This document shows, piece after piece, positions 1 to 11,930 of a DNA stretch of 64,000 nt. The translations under genes and the position numbers were made by a program. The notes under the pieces are model-generated. The model did not search any database, was not told the DNA's origin, and was given only the letters and a program-made list of their open reading frames with translations. Position 1 is the first letter of the stretch. Every line of letters begins with the position of its first letter. Origin of the DNA: Protopterus annectens (taxonomy: Eukaryota; Chordata; Ceratodontiformes; Protopteridae); contig NC_056729.1 in NCBI RefSeq assembly GCF_019279795.1, positions 1,865,689,983-1,865,753,982 on the forward strand, written 5' to 3'.

Positions 1-330
1 AGGATGTAGTTCCATTTAGAAACTGCAAAGTTAAAAAAACAAACAGTCAGTGTCCCTCTTCTACAAAATGAGAATATCATCCAAAAGTCTAATATATGCA
101 GGTACAAAAATAAAATATTTGAGGTAAACACATGTTTTTCTAGAATAGTAACACCAAGTTCGCATAAAGGGGGAAAAATGTTCCTCACTACTAATCTAAC
201 ATCTAATTCAGGACAGTGATCTAACTGTTGCTAAATGAGTGGTCTTCTTTTAAAGTACTCACAAACCTCATAACCAATACTCATATTCAGTGATTTTCAC
301 TCTGATTAAGTCCTAGTTTTTTAAAGGACA
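1..330. other. No recognisable feature
   Basis: AT-rich DNA with no convincing coding frame, repeat end or structured motif on either strand. Confidence 0.5.
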
Positions 331-430
331 AAAGTGCTTGCTTGCTTCTTTCTTTCTTTGTTAACTGGGTTGGTCCATTTTCAGTGGAGACCTGAGGAGA
401 AAAGCTCCATAAAAAATGCAATAACATTAA
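331..430 (-). repeat. LINE 3'-end fragment (antisense, AAAT-tailed family)
   Basis: The stretch around 365-412 (ttttcagtggagacctgagg then agaaaagctcca) matches, with small changes, the LINE 3' end at 9060-9155 and the fragment at 51270-51345. All three lie in the same antisense orientation. It is a short 3'-truncated relic; no coding part is visible. Confidence 0.5.
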
Positions 431-499
431 ACGTGCATAAATTAAAAAAAATTACATAGGTATATCATACTTGCATAGTTATACAATTGCAGAAGTTGC

Positions 500-1738
500 A
501 AAGAAAGTATGTACAAAGATAAAATAAAAGTAAAAATGCTGATTGAACAGTGTATGAGATTTTAGAGAAAGAAAGCCATTAAGTTCACTCTAGCAGGTCA
601 TAAAATTACAGAATATCATATCTTGAAAGGAAGTGAATGCAAGCTAGTGTTGCTGCTAACCGAGAGTATGGATAGTAGAAGATTGAGAGAGTTTGAGTAG
701 GGAGAGGTATGGGGGGTGGGATTAAGTAGCTACGGTCCTGGCATGGCTAGTATTAAAGGAAAACTCCACCCTAGAACTCAGAAAACATTTTTTCATTGTA
801 TCTTTGTTTTTGAGCTATTTTAATGCCTCATAATCACCCTAAGCGCTTCTTTTATAATTTTAATGTGTTTCTCTCAAAATGGCGGATGACGGGGCCTGTC
901 TTGGTAACGTGATCTTATTTTCTTGCTTTCTTTCCTTCCTTCCTTCCCAGAATACATTTCAAGTCCTCTTTATATGACTCATGCCAGACATAAGGAAGTG
1001 GTGCTGTTTTCTCATGCCATTAAAATATAATGGCAGGACTGTGAAGCACTGTCTTCTAAACACACCTTCTGTAAAAGAGCTGCTTCTCTGTTTACCTGAC
1101 TAAGCCTCATTTATCTCTCTGACAGAGCTTGTGCTATGCAATAAATAGCAGTTAGCTTCTTACAGCAAAAGAAAGCAGATAAAAATAGTTTTTTTGTAAG
1201 AGGAGTCTTTTGTAGTCCTAACAAACTTGATAAACCCTCCCCCATACTCTCATGCCAAGGTGTGAAAACTCTCACTGCAGTAAATAATCCTTGCTGTACA
1301 TTTACAAGTGATGAGTAGTAGGACTCTAAACAAGTCCGTCTGCTACTTCCCAATGCCTTCAGTGGGAGGATTTTTCTCTCTCATGAATGAGGCAGATTTC
1401 AAATGTACTTTACAAGTTCCTCAAATATTTCTGTCATATCCCCCCTCTTTTTTCTATTTCATATTTATTTATACTTTGGTAACCAGGCCCTTTTCAGCCA
1501 CAACATAAGCTACACTGGCAAAGGTAATAACAATTATTAAATGCACTTATGAATACTAATAAAAAATACTGACAGAAAGACATTGACCACGACTGCATGT
1601 GGAACACATAGCCAATGTGTGAGTGACCAAGTAAATCACTGAGCAACATTTACTAGAATGTATACATTAATAATACTTAACTATACTGTGTCGTTTATTA
1701 TAAATAATTCATTGTATGCACACATATTGCGCGCGCGT

Positions 1739-1740
<2 letters not shown>
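500..1740. other. Unassigned stretch
   Basis: No feature that I can support. Short open frames occur on both strands, without family resemblance or splice-site context. The DNA is AT-rich, with a small pyrimidine tract near 918-950. Confidence 0.4.

Positions 1741-1794
<54 letters not shown>
1741..1794. repeat. (CA)n microsatellite
   Basis: About 27 uninterrupted CA dinucleotides, preceded by a short GCGCGCG run and followed by a (TG)n-rich imperfect stretch to about 1858. It is one of several long CA/GT arrays in the window. Confidence 0.95.
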
Positions 1795-1797
<3 letters not shown>

Positions 1798-1919
1798 GTG
1801 TGTTTGTTTCTGTATATGTATATAAAGTACATGTGTACAAAAGCGTGTGTGTGTGTATATTTAAACACAGTTAAGTACTTCTTATTTTCTTTTCTTGGTG
1901 ATGTTCTAAATGTTTCACT

Positions 1920-2082
1920 GTTGCAGTCATTACATTTGGGTAATCTGCTTGCAGGTTGCCCTCAGTCGGCCTGATTAACAAAGTCTTGGGTCCTGTGTTG
2001 GTTGCTGTCCCTTCTTCCATGACGTCAGGTCATCAGGGGTATAAAACATGCAGCCAACGCCATTGCATCAGTCTTTCTTGCC
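1920..2082 (+). repeat. DIRS copy 1 left inverted terminal repeat with core promoter
   Basis: Pairs as an inverted repeat with 7262-7426. It carries a perfect CRE-like palindrome TGACGTCA at 2020-2027 and a TATA box (TATAAAA) at 2040-2046, followed about 30 bp later by a pyrimidine-rich start-like region. The arrangement recurs in copies 2 and 3. Because the repeat is inverted, the right end carries a similar promoter facing inward. Promoter activity is inference from motif and spacing. Confidence 0.75.
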
Positions 2083-2220
2083 ATGCAGTGCCCAAAGCAG
2101 AAGCAGTTCATAAGTGCCGGTCGGCCGACTCCTGAAATTTTCGTTTTCGAGTTTCAGAACCGAAGTCTTCAACTAAAGGCTAAGTACCCCATTGGGGAAA
2201 CTTTTTCTTGCTCCTTACTG

Positions 2221-4040
2221 ATGTCAGTAAAAGTTAATAATTGCATTACTTGTGGAAAGCAAATACCTCATAAAGATTTTCATTCGTACTGTATTCCTTG
2301 CCTAGGCCCTGACCACAACGTACCTTGCTGTCGGTTTTTTGCTTTATTTAATCAGCGCACTATCCGTCGTCGGTATGTTTTTGCCTCTAAATATTTTGGT
2401 TCTTGGTTTAATTTTCCAGAAATGTTGTCGGTTAGCCATCCGACTACCGGGATTCCGAAAAAACGCAAAGATAAAGACAGAGACAGGCCGCCTAGGTCCA
2501 AAACTGCCGACGACGCTTCTCCTAAGCCAGTCGTCGGTTCGCCGGTACTCAGTGAGGCGCTTTTGCAGCCCCTGATACCCACTACTTCTGATTCGCAGGC
2601 CTCTACTTAGACCCATTCGGAGTCCGGTATGCCACGAGATACTTCAGTTATGGAACCCACAGATGTCTCTACCTTGGATGGGTCCGGAGCCACTGTGCAG
2701 GCACCGGCTTCTGAGGGTATATTCAAGCCTACGGACTTGCATATTAAATCAACGCCTCCTTCATTACTAAGGCCTAAATCTCGATCCATGTCTAAAAAAA
2801 TGAAGTCCATGCCACATGCTCAGGCCTTTATGCCTAAAAAAATAAATGATAAAAATTGCTGAAGATCTAATAACTCTAATCAGGGGTAGCCACCCCCTCC
2901 CCTTCTAAGAGGCCTAGGGCTGAGCTTGATTATGAATTTTCTGATCAGGATTCTGTTTTTTCTGACTCTTCTGATGATCTGGATTTGCCCTTGTCTACTT
3001 ATGGGGATTCTGATGCAGAGGACTCTATTCCCTCTGCTTCCCCTCCAGAGGATTTTTCTTTTGGGGAAACCTTACATACTCTACGGGACCATTTCCACTG
3101 GGAAAGCCAGGATTTTTCTGATTCAAAAAAGAGACTTAGGGATTTATTTCTCCTACCTCAGCATAGGCCTTTGGCTATTCCTCCTGTACTAGACACTGTT
3201 GATGATGCTTTCTCGGAATCCAGTTTGGCCTCTGATTCCCTGCCTCCTGCTCCCAGTAAACATGACCGATACTACAGGGTCCCTGAGTCCTACAAGTTCC
3301 TTTTCAAAAATCCTATTGCAGATCCAGAGACTATTTCACAGGGGCCCAAGGGCATTAAGGCTTCTACTGCTAAAAATCGTACCCCTTCTGATAGAGACTC
3401 CAGGGCGCTGGACAGATGGGGTAAAAAGCTTTATACTTCAGCAACCTTGGCCATTAGAGCTTTAAACTGCTAATTTCTTATGTTAAAATATCAGCAACAT
3501 GTTATTGGACTGCTTAAACAGAAAATGATGATGATTCCTGACTGTGTGGAAAATAAAGACTTACAGGATTTAATGCATTCTTTTGAACAAGTTGGAAAAC
3601 ATACTTTGCAATGTGGTTTTGATTCTTTAGAGGTCTCTTGCAGGGCTGCTGTTACTGGGTCTGTGCTTAGAAGGCATGCTTGGCTTAAGGAGCAATCTTT
3701 GCCCGATCATGTGAAAGCTAAATTGTTGAATGCTCCTTTAAATCAGGACCGCCTGTTTGGCAATAAGGCTGAAGAAGTTCTTAAAAAGATGGAAGATAAA
3801 GCTAAAGCTATGCAAACTGTTAAAGATGTTTTTACAAGTTCAGCCTCCTAGATTTAGTAGGCACTGGCCCTCTAAGAATTGGTCCTTTCAAGCCCCCTCC
3901 AGGGCTTCTCAAGCCAAACCCAGACACAGCAAAAAACCCAGGTTTAAGTCCCAGGGGACTCACAGAACTAAGCTGTGGGGGGCTTCCACTTCCAAGTCTG
4001 GGAATAACAAGACTCCCCCCTATGGTAAACTGTATCAGTG
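2221..4040 (+). pseudogene. DIRS copy 1 gag-like region (fossil)
   Basis: Gag-like ORF1 region of a DIRS element; the protein is thought to package element RNA. The start used is the methionine that opens the Cys/His-rich module shared by all copies (MSxKVNNC, then CGKQIPHKDFHS, then PCLGPDH). It is followed by a Lys/Arg-rich nuclear-localisation-like stretch, an acidic Ser/Pro-rich middle and the conserved block around LRRHAWLKEQSLPDHVKAK. The 3' end is basic. Similarity to the complete ORF at 47940-49757 is clear along the whole length. The region is decayed and cannot be read as one protein. Confidence 0.8.
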
Positions 4041-5950
4041 ACATCCTTTTAAAATTTCCAAGCACTTATCTTCTGACTGCCCCTTTAGGGGGAAAGATTG
4101 CTCTTCATGCAAAGAACTGGGAACTCATTACCCAGGGCAAATGGGTTTTAAATATAGTGTCCCAGGGATGCAGATTTCACTTCCACACATTGCCAACGCC
4201 AAGTGGGTGGCCAGACCTACCCCCAAATCAGTGGGCAGAGGCTCGAAAACAAGTACTTTCTCTCATAAACATGGGGGCTATTCATCTAGTACCAGAAGAG
4301 GAAAAGGGACAAGGTTTCTACTCAAGACTTTTCTTGGTACCCAGAAAAGACAAATCATGGCATCCTATCCTGGACCTGTCTACTGTAAACACCTTTCTGG
4401 AAATTACAAAATTCAAGATGCTGACTCTTCACCAATTACTTCCTATGCTAGGCAAAGACACCTGGTTGGCAACACTAGATTTAAAAGAAGCATACCTGCA
4501 CAAACCAAGCAGGGAATCTTGCAGAAGATACCTATGTTTCAAAGCAGGCTACACGCACTATCAGTTCTCTGCACTGCCCTTTGGCTTATCTACTGTACCC
4601 AGGGTATTCACAAAGTGCCTAGCTCCAGTTATTGCATTTTGCAGGCAAAGAAGTATTCAATTATACCCATACCTGGACGATTGTCTAATTAGGCAGAAAG
4701 CCAAGACATACTTTTGAATCATCTGGCCTTTGTAAAAAGGGTTCTAACTTGTCTGGGGTACACCATAAATGAAAAGAAATCACATCTGGTACCCTGTCAA
4801 CAAATTACATTCCTGGGAGCAAGCTTGACTACAACTTCCCAGATGGCTTACCTCACGCCAGAAAAGCAAATTCATTTGACAACCTACTTCAAACAAGTGG
4901 CCACAAAATCCCTGCTATCTGCAAGACAAATACTGCAAGCCTTGGGGTTCATGGCCTCCTGCATTCTTCTAATTCCATATGCAAGACTGCATGTGAAGAA
5001 ACTACAGTGGTATCTAAAAAGCCTATGGAGTCAACTTTCTCACAGCCTAGAAACAATGATTCCTATCATACCTTGCCTACGCCTAGAGTTCCTTTGGTGG
5101 GCAGAGGCCTGCCACCAAAACAATGGACTACCTTTCACACCACCCCCTGCCACCCAAACCCTAACAACAGATGCATCAGACTATGCATGTGGGGCTCACC
5201 TCGCAGGGAAGTGCATTCAGGGCAAATGGAACTCAAGTCAAATGCACCTGCATATCAATCAAAAAGAAATGTTAGCTGTACAGAATGCTCTGACAGCCTT
5301 CAAGGACTACATTTTTCCAGGACAACTAATGGTAAAGACGGACAACACCACAGTTATGTGGTACATAAACAAGCAGGGGGGTACACATTCTTACCCCCTC
5401 TGCAGACTAGCCATGGCATTGTGGAACACAGCCTTGAGCTACCAAGTAAACCTACAAGCTCAATTCCTGCCAGGAAAATTAAATACACTGGCAGACGGAC
5501 TAAGCAGAAACCTCATGAACCCATACGAGTGGAAACTGGAACCAAGGATTTTCAACATGTTGACAAGTGAATGGGGGAGCCCAGATATAGACCTGTTTGC
5601 CTCCCCCCATTACTACCAACTGGACAAATTTTGCACAAGTGCAACACACAAACAAACCTGGAAAGTGGATGCTCTGTCCTTCAGCTGGAAAAACCTATCA
5701 GTCTATGCCTTCTCCCCACTGCCTCTGCTCTCCACAGTACTACTAAAAGTCAAACAGGACAAACCAAGGATGATTTTGATTGCTCCAGACTGGCTGTGCC
5801 AACACTGGTACCCCCTCCTGCGCAGTGTGTCGCGGTTATCTACATGGCACCTGCCTCAGACTCCTTCCCTGCTGTCTCAACAGGAGAACCAGATTCTGCA
5901 CCCTCAGCTTCCAACACTGAACCTTGCAGCCTGGCTGATTATTTAAACTC
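4022..5950 (+). pseudogene. DIRS copy 1 reverse transcriptase / RNase H region (fossil)
   Basis: RT-RNase H region. Recognisable blocks are APLGGKIALHAKNWELIT at the N-terminus, RLFLVPRKDKSWHPILDLS (RT motif region), the YPYLDDCLI catalytic box, an RNase H start TDASDYACGAHLAG and the stretch DNTTVMWYINKQGGTHSYPL. The post-RNase H DIRS block (DLFAS, then APDW, then HWYPLL) follows. The order and motifs match the DIRS group rather than Ty3/gypsy or retroviruses, because no protease or integrase follows. The copy is broken. Confidence 0.85.
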
Positions 5951-5999
5951 TCCCTTACCATCCCTCAGCAAACCTGTGATGGATGTCATCTTATAGGCA

Positions 6000-6965
6000 A
6001 GGAGGCTTATGCTGAAAAATAGAAAAGATTCTGTGCCTGGAACCAGTGTCAAGGGATGAGCACAGCAGCGCCCAATTTACCTCAGATTTTACAGTACTTA
6101 ACTGAGATGCTTCACAAGGGCCTGTCTTTTTCCTCCATTAAAATCCACGCCTCAGCCATTTCAGCTCATTATAACACAGAACCTCCCCACTTCTCTCATC
6201 CACTGCTCACGCAATTCCTCAGAGGGGCCAAAAATGTGAGACCTCACAGGAGAGCTCCAACCCCAGCCTGGGATCTTAACTTTGTATTAGAGAAACTCAC
6301 TCTACCTCCTTTCAAGCCAGCTGCTACTGCAGACTTAAAATTTCTTTCTTGGAAAACAGCTTTCTTTTTAGCAATCACTTCAGCTAGAAGGGTATCTGAA
6401 TTACAGGCCCTTATGGCAGCGGAGCCTGTCATCATCTTTCATGCGGACAGGGTGTCACTCAGAACCAGTCCATCCTTCATGCCCAAGGTGGTATCCAGTG
6501 TGGCTCTTAATCAGTCCATTCATTTGCCAACCTTCTTTCCCAATCCACAGAACAAGGGGGGATGGAGTCTGCATTCCTTGGATGTGCACAACAATTTAGA
6601 TTCTACTTAGATAGGACTAAACCTCTAAGAAAATCTGAACAGCTGCTAGTAGCATTTGCTGCAGGGGCAGAGGGGAAGGCTATTTCAAAACAAACCATTT
6701 CTAAATGGATAAGCCATTGCATTCATTTCTGCTATAAGCACCATGGAAAACCTATCCCCTGGGGATCAGACCTCACTCCACCAGGGCTGCATCTACTTCC
6801 ACAGCCTTTCTCAGAGGTGTTCCTACCAGGGACATCCTAGAAGCTGCTACCTGGAGTTCTGTACATACTTTCGCCAAGCATTATCATTTACCAGTTTTCT
6901 CTAAATCCAGAGCTGGCTTTGCCACTGCAGTCTTGCAGGGCCCTATAGCTGGTCCTAATGCTATA
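6000..6965 (+). pseudogene. DIRS copy 1 tyrosine recombinase region (fossil)
   Basis: Tyrosine recombinase that in this family replaces an integrase and inserts circular DNA. Recognisable blocks are FSSIKIHASAISAHYNTEP in the N-terminal half, an ITSARRVSELQAL block containing the first catalytic arginine, LDRTKPLRKSEQL, and a C-terminal block leading to the active-site tyrosine region. It closely matches the copy at 33030-34063. It is decayed. The internal complementary region follows directly. Confidence 0.8.
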
Positions 6966-7002
6966 TAAACTCCTCCTCCCAACCATAGCTTTGGGAATCT
7001 AC

Positions 7003-7100
7003 CCAAATGTAATGACTGCAACAGTGAAACACGAAGAACATAGTACAGTTGTGTACACTTACCATAAAAGTAGATGTTCGAGTGTATTCACTGTTGCAGT
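7003..7100 (+). repeat. DIRS copy 1 internal complementary region
   Basis: About 7003-7045 is the reverse complement of the left terminus (near 1899-1932). About 7047-7100 is the reverse complement of the right terminus (near 7418-7474). Juxtaposed ends of this kind are thought to template completion of the circular DIRS intermediate. Confidence 0.85.
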
Positions 7101-7261
7101 TCTGGTTACCCTCCCTCCTGCCCCCTAACTTCTTTTGGCTATAACTGTACTTTCCTTTTCTATGCTTAAAAGCCTTTTTGGTGTATTTGCTTTTTTGTTG
7201 GAGGTATACCTTTGTGTTTTTATGTTTAATTGCTTCCCATTAGGGAGGCACCTGACATCTG

Positions 7262-7426
7262 GGGCAAGAAAAACTGATGTAATGGCGTCGGCTGCATGTT
7301 CTATACCCCTGACGACCTGACATCATGGAAGAAGGGACAGCAACTGATGCAGGACCCAAGACTTTGTTAATCAGGCTGACTGAGGGCAACCTGCAGGCAG
7401 ATTACCCAAATGTAATGGCTGCAACA
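7262..7426 (-). repeat. DIRS copy 1 right inverted terminal repeat
   Basis: Inverted copy of 1920-2082. On the minus strand it retains a TATA-like stretch (TATAGAAC) behind a decayed CRE-like site, so it could have fired inward and antisense. Confidence 0.8.
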
Positions 7427-7590
7427 GTGAATGCACTCGAGCATCTACATTTATGGTAAGTGTACACAACTGTACTTTCTTAATGATTGCTAGGGCACAT
7501 AGTAGATGTATGTTAAAGTAAATTCAGCTGTATATTATGGTTGCTGTCTGACAATGCAAAGACTGACTCAGTCAGTGGGAATCATTTACA

Positions 7591-7904
7591 GGGTTTCTAT
7601 CGCGTGATTAAAAATTGTAAACGGCGAACACGAGTAAACCCGATTGGTTGAAACATCTAAACATCACGTGTGTAACACGGAAATCGCCGTAGGGAATATT
7701 TTCCCTTTACTTCAATGCAGTGCAATCTCAGAGTAGGAATATTTAAGTAGCGGGGGTGTGGGGGGTGCAGGGGGCCTTGACCCCCCTGCCTACAGCGTTT
7801 AGGTAAGTATATTTTTTTATTTTTTTTTATTATATTTTTGAAATTTCAAACATTGCTCATATGGTGTTTGATGTTTGAAACTTTTGAAAATATAATATAG
7901 ACCC
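7591..7904. mobile_element. Foldback/MITE element A of the shared-core family
   Basis: Ends are GGGTTTCTAT on the left and the complement of GGGTCTATAT on the right. Flanks TCATTTACA (7582-7590) and TCTCTTACA (7905-7913) match at 7 of 9 bases, an imperfect 9-bp target duplication. The middle (about 7695-7795) holds the core seen in three other elements: cagtgcaatctcagagta, then a GGGGGTGTGGGGGGTGCAGG run, then a CCCCCCTGC hairpin arm. It has no coding capacity. The 9-bp duplication points to a Mutator-like non-autonomous element, tentatively. Confidence 0.6.
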
Positions 7905-8044
7905 TCTCTTACAATGGATCTGCATGTGCCAGATATGCATCCCCCTCTGAAAGGATGTCACACAAAGCATAAAAGACATTTTTTATGAACAGTATCAGTG
8001 CACCTAGTTGATAGGGTTTCCACCTGACTCTTTCTGCAGTTCTG

Positions 8045-8046
<2 letters not shown>

Positions 8047-8107
<61 letters not shown>

Positions 8108-8117
8108 TGTGTGTGGG
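8047..8117. repeat. (GT)n microsatellite
   Basis: About 35 GT units with one interruption near 8104, ending in a run of G. Confidence 0.95.
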
Positions 8118-8119
8118 GG

Positions 8120-8635
8120 GGCTTGAAAATGGTAAATGCATTTATACTTTACAAGAAAAAATATTTACTGACTTTTCTCTAAATGTCACAGAAATCTTTG
8201 CTACTATTCTTAAGTTATCTTAACATAAACTATTATAAACAACATTTAAAGCTTAGAATTTCAATACTGTGTTGCTGCTTATGTAAATTTGTCAGAAGAA
8301 TTGACAGTTGCCTTTAAACCCCTGACTGATCTAATTGTTTTGTTTTGCTATGAAAAGAAAGTGTTAAGTTCTCCCCTCTGCAATAAAAACAGTGGAAACA
8401 ATTCCACAGCTTTCTTTTTTTACATCAGCTGCTGTGTTCCTGACGTTATCTTGGGGGAAGGGTAATTTTAACACTTCAGGAAATGCTAGCAGTTTGCTCT
8501 CTCTGCTCTTTTATTTACAGCCCCATGGTAATAGTAAAACCTTATCACTTCACTTTGGAGGCAGCAGACAGAAATGTCATTTTTTTTTAAATATTTTCTG
8601 CAACACAATTGTTCAGGTGTACATCTAATGGAAAA
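8120..8635. other. Unassigned stretch
   Basis: AT-rich, with no supported gene or repeat. A run of T lies at 8580-8588. Confidence 0.4.
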
Positions 8636-8639
8636 AGGT

Positions 8640-8830
8640 GTTATGTATTTTACTGCTTGACGAGTGGATGGGTAACAGAAAATACACCCCTGGGATCACT
8701 TAATTGGCTCTCCTTGACAGAGGATCAGTTAATTAATCAATGGGGCGGTGAAAGCAGACACACTCTGGCTAGGCTTATAAATGCCCTCGGGCAGATAGCC
8801 TAGTACCTACTTATGAAGCTATGATGTGCT
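8640..8830 (+). mobile_element. CR1-like LINE 3' end (sense)
   Basis: Translates near the start as a C-terminal LINE reverse-transcriptase tail (DEWMGNRKYTPGIT) comparable to the tail at 40690-40760 on the other strand (DELMGDRRFTPAITS). The 3' untranslated end (GGCTAGGCTTATAAATGCCC, then AGATAGCCTAGTA) is the family signature also seen antisense at 11694, 17790, 40549 and 51538. It is a 5'-truncated relic. Confidence 0.65.
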
Positions 8831-9050
8831 TTTTACATAATGTCCCCTTCAGTTTATTGCTGTGGTGGGTCCTGCTGCTGTTTGTTATATGAGAAAAGGG
8901 CACCAAAATTATGTCCTTGGCTGAGCAGTATAGGATGCGTTACTGCTGGTGGAGGAGGAATAATTAGAATGTTACACAAAAATGGCACATTGTTACATTA
9001 TAAACACTCGACAGCCAAGTCAGCTTTCTACAGTAGGCATGTGAAAAAGA

Positions 9051-9760
9051 CAGACTATTTTTATTTATTTATTTTATTTTACATTTGTTGACCGGGACAG
9101 TCCGACTGGATACATGTCCATTTTCAGCGGAGGCCCGGGGAGAAAAGCTCCAAAGGTGGTTACATATGCAATCATCACAATGTACAGATAAAGCAGGAGT
9201 CATCATAACATTATACAAATTTAACACACTTTACAGTCACAGGTAAATGTATACAGTCTAACAAACTTCTAATCTGGTTTAACAAATAAAAGATATTTGA
9301 GTTCCATTTACAGATATAGTATAAATACACCAGTATGAAGAAAGATTTAGTCAGGCTTGGAGCAGGGACATATCCATTGAGACTTGAAATACTCCTTGAG
9401 AGCTTTTTTGAATTAAGATAGGGTGGTATCTAGGGTAATGTTAGCAGGAAGTGAGTTCCAAATTTTACCAGCAGAGTTGGGGAACAGGGAGTCACTGGCT
9501 GAGTTGTTGTATTTGATAGTTTGCACTACCAATCTATTAGATGACCGGAGTGATCTGGACTATTGTTCCACATTGCTAAAGAATTATCCCTGGTTCTGAT
9601 GTACAACAGTGCATCAGGGAGGTCATCTGTAAAACTATTCAGCATGGGTACCACCCAGAAAGAATTTTAGTAAACTTATTCAAGAATACTTTAGGTGAAT
9701 TTAGTTCACGACTGTAAAATCTGAACTCTTGTAAAGATGTTGTAACATACATAGGCACAG
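9051..9760 (-). mobile_element. L2/CR1-like LINE 3' end (antisense)
   Basis: Read on the minus strand, about 9330-9500 gives a typical LINE RT C-terminus (WNSLPANITL, then FKKALKEYFKSQWICP). The 3' UTR follows, ending in a (TAAA)n-like tail at 9055-9080. The UTR motif containing GAGCTTTTCTCCCCGGGCC recurs at about 365-412 and 51270-51345, so this is a dispersed family. It is truncated at its 5' side and degraded. Confidence 0.65.
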
Positions 9761-10147
9761 TATTTTTTTCTGCTTGTTTATGCAACTCACCACATTGCAT
9801 TACAAATCATATTCAACTTTAAATCTTACTGTGCAATCACTGCAAAGTTTCAGAGATTTGATGAAATGCTTTCCTCCTGTCCAACAAACACCATACCCGA
9901 AGTAATCAGAGTTTGCAAAAGACTTATAATCCTGACTCGCATATCATTGAAAAACAAAATACCAAGCATAAACAATGGACACCTGCAAGCTGTTGAAAAG
10001 TGATATAAAAATAAATGTGACAAATAAAAACAAAGAACAGTAATGCACCTTGCCAGTCCTGCTGCACTCCTTGTAGGGACTGTTCCACCCATAGTCCTAC
10101 TATTTGATTAAGCCAACTCTCAACTTGCACAACATTGTACCAAGTGA
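9761..10147. other. Unassigned stretch
   Basis: No supported gene or recognisable repeat. It may include a degraded continuation of the LINE to the left. Confidence 0.35.
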
Positions 10148-10155
10148 ATTACAGA

Positions 10156-10956
10156 CAGGGTTGCCAGATTTCCGACTGGCCAGGTAGGGACAAAGTGAAG
10201 TCTAAAAAAAAGGTCTTCCACGTCTTTAATGCGGAACATCAGAGTTCCGCATTAAACAGAAGTAGCTCTGTGTTTATTTTTTATTTGATTGGCCTGGGCC
10301 ATTCAAAAATAAATAAACACAGAGCTACTTTCCGCATTAAACAGAAGTAGCTCTGTTTTGCAATTTTTGATTGGCCCGTATACCGGTATACGGGCCATTC
10401 AAAAATCGCTAAACATGGAACTACTTCTGTTTAATACGGAACATCGCATTTCCACATTAAACCAAAGTAGCTCTGTTTTGTGATGTTTTGATTGGCCCGT
10501 ATACCAGTGTACGGGCCAATCAAAAATCGCTAAACACGGAGCTACTTTTGTTTAATGCGGAACATCGCAGTTCTGCATTAAACAGAAGTAGCTCTGTTTT
10601 CAATGTTTTGATTGGCCCGTATACCGGTATACGGGCCAATCCAAAATCACTAAACACGGAGCTACTTCTGTTTAATGTGGAACATTGCAGTTCCGCATTA
10701 AACAGAAGTAGCTCTGTTTTGCGATGTTTTGATTGGGGCTTCTCGTGCTTAATGTGGAACTTCCGCATTAAACACAAGAATCTCCGTGCTTAGCGATTTT
10801 TGATTGGCCCGTATGCCGGTATACGGCCCAATCAAAAAAAAAAAAAAAAAAAACAAAGCGGAGGCTGCCCGGGATTTAAACCGGCAGTGCGGGACTCGGG
10901 ATCAGGCTGCTGATCTCGGGACAGTCCTGCTCAAATAGGGACTTCTGGCAACCCTG
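10156..10956. mobile_element. Palindrome-rich hAT-like non-autonomous element
   Basis: Termini are CAGGGTTGCCAGA and its inverted copy TCTGGCAACCCTG. A perfect 8-bp target duplication ATTACAGA lies at 10148-10155 and 10957-10964. Terminal CAGGG and an 8-bp duplication are typical of hAT elements. The interior (about 10220-10835) is a chain of inverted repeats. One module is GATTGGCCCGTATACCGGTA with its own mirror; the other is a GTTTAATGCGGAAC / GTTCCGCATTAAAC hairpin flanked by AGAAGTAGCTCTGTTTT. The modules alternate about four times. No transposase is present. An A-run follows at 10838-10852. Confidence 0.85.
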
Positions 10957-10964
10957 ATTACAGA

Positions 10965-11690
10965 GTTTATAGCAATAAGTAATTATATGCCTGTCCCAAA
11001 AACTATGCACCCTTGGAAGGGGAATCTTAAAGTAGTGTGGGGGAAAGGTAGTCTTTTACCTCTATGTTAATGTTCTTTAGAATTAGTTATTTGTACTGAT
11101 CAAGTGTTAACTCCTTGACATACTTTGTCTTTATGAATGACTCCCCTGTTTCTGAAATGATTCTGTTATGATTGTCGTAGGTGGTGTGGGTGGCTGTGCC
11201 CCACAAATCCCTCTAACTAATATAAATATCCTCGAGGGTTGCACCATTTGTGGGGAAGGGAACCAAGCTATTAGAACCTACTATGCTGCCTGTGCCCTTT
11301 GTTGCTACAAGTTTGCTACGCTGCTAGTTATTGTTTCTATTTTATGGTTGTGCTAGTTTTCGGGTACTGACTGTTATGTATGAATGTGAGATTTTTTTCA
11401 CAGATGAAAGGAACTTCTCATGTAGGACAGTGTAGATGAAATGATAACATTGTTTGGTCAGATGACTGCAAGAGATAGTTGGCAGAGGTATATGGATTTC
11501 GGTCAAGTGGCTGTCAGTACCATAGTAGTATATAGCCAACACATTTGAGAGATGAGAACGTCTCAGATGATGATGTCTTAATAAGCTGGCAGCCTTATCA
11601 TGCCTAAAAAGTAACAAATCCAAAGAGAATGACAATGGGTGTTCGCAGTAGACTTACACCTGGCTTATTATGGGAGTTCGGTCTCATGTT
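10965..11690. other. Unassigned stretch
   Basis: No supported gene. Open frames up to about 97 codons on the minus strand show no family resemblance. Confidence 0.35.
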
Positions 11691-11693
11691 ACA

Positions 11694-11930
11694 AAGGTTC
11701 CTAGGTATATGATAGGCTAATGACCGCCAGGGCCTTTATAAGCCTAGGCATGCAACCCATCCCAGTTGTGCCCCTATGTATCATGGGTTTGTATTGGGAG
11801 AGGTATTTTAGCTAGGAAGTTTGTAGACGTTATGTGGAGGAGATGTTATTTTTAGCATTACTGTCTCTGTATGTCAGAGAGACGGGGCCAGACCCTATTT
11901 ACTATCAACTTGCAGTGATATATAGTTAAG
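11694..11930 (-). repeat. CR1-like LINE 3'-end relic (antisense)
   Basis: The family 3' signature is present in antisense: GGTTCCTAGGTATATGATAG, then GGGCCTTTATAAGCCTAGGC. Similarity to the other copies fades after about 11780; the right limit is a guess. Confidence 0.45.

Larger units (their letters stand above)
1899..7475 (+). mobile_element. DIRS-type tyrosine-recombinase retrotransposon, copy 1 (fossil)
   Basis: Whole-length DIRS element of about 5.6 kb. Inverted terminal repeats lie at about 1920-2082 and 7262-7426. An internal complementary region at about 7003-7100 holds, joined together, the complements of the extreme left end (near 1899-1932) and the extreme right end (near 7418-7474), which is the DIRS hallmark. 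Inside are gag-like, RT/RNase H and tyrosine-recombinase regions in the usual order. There is no target duplication, as expected for recombinase-mediated insertion. The element is broken, with roughly ten interruptions, and is the most decayed of the three closely related copies here (others at 29026-34588 and 43674-50061). Confidence 0.9.

Noticed and set aside
8008-8223. 71-codon frame across the GT array
   Set aside because: It is a microsatellite-made open frame.
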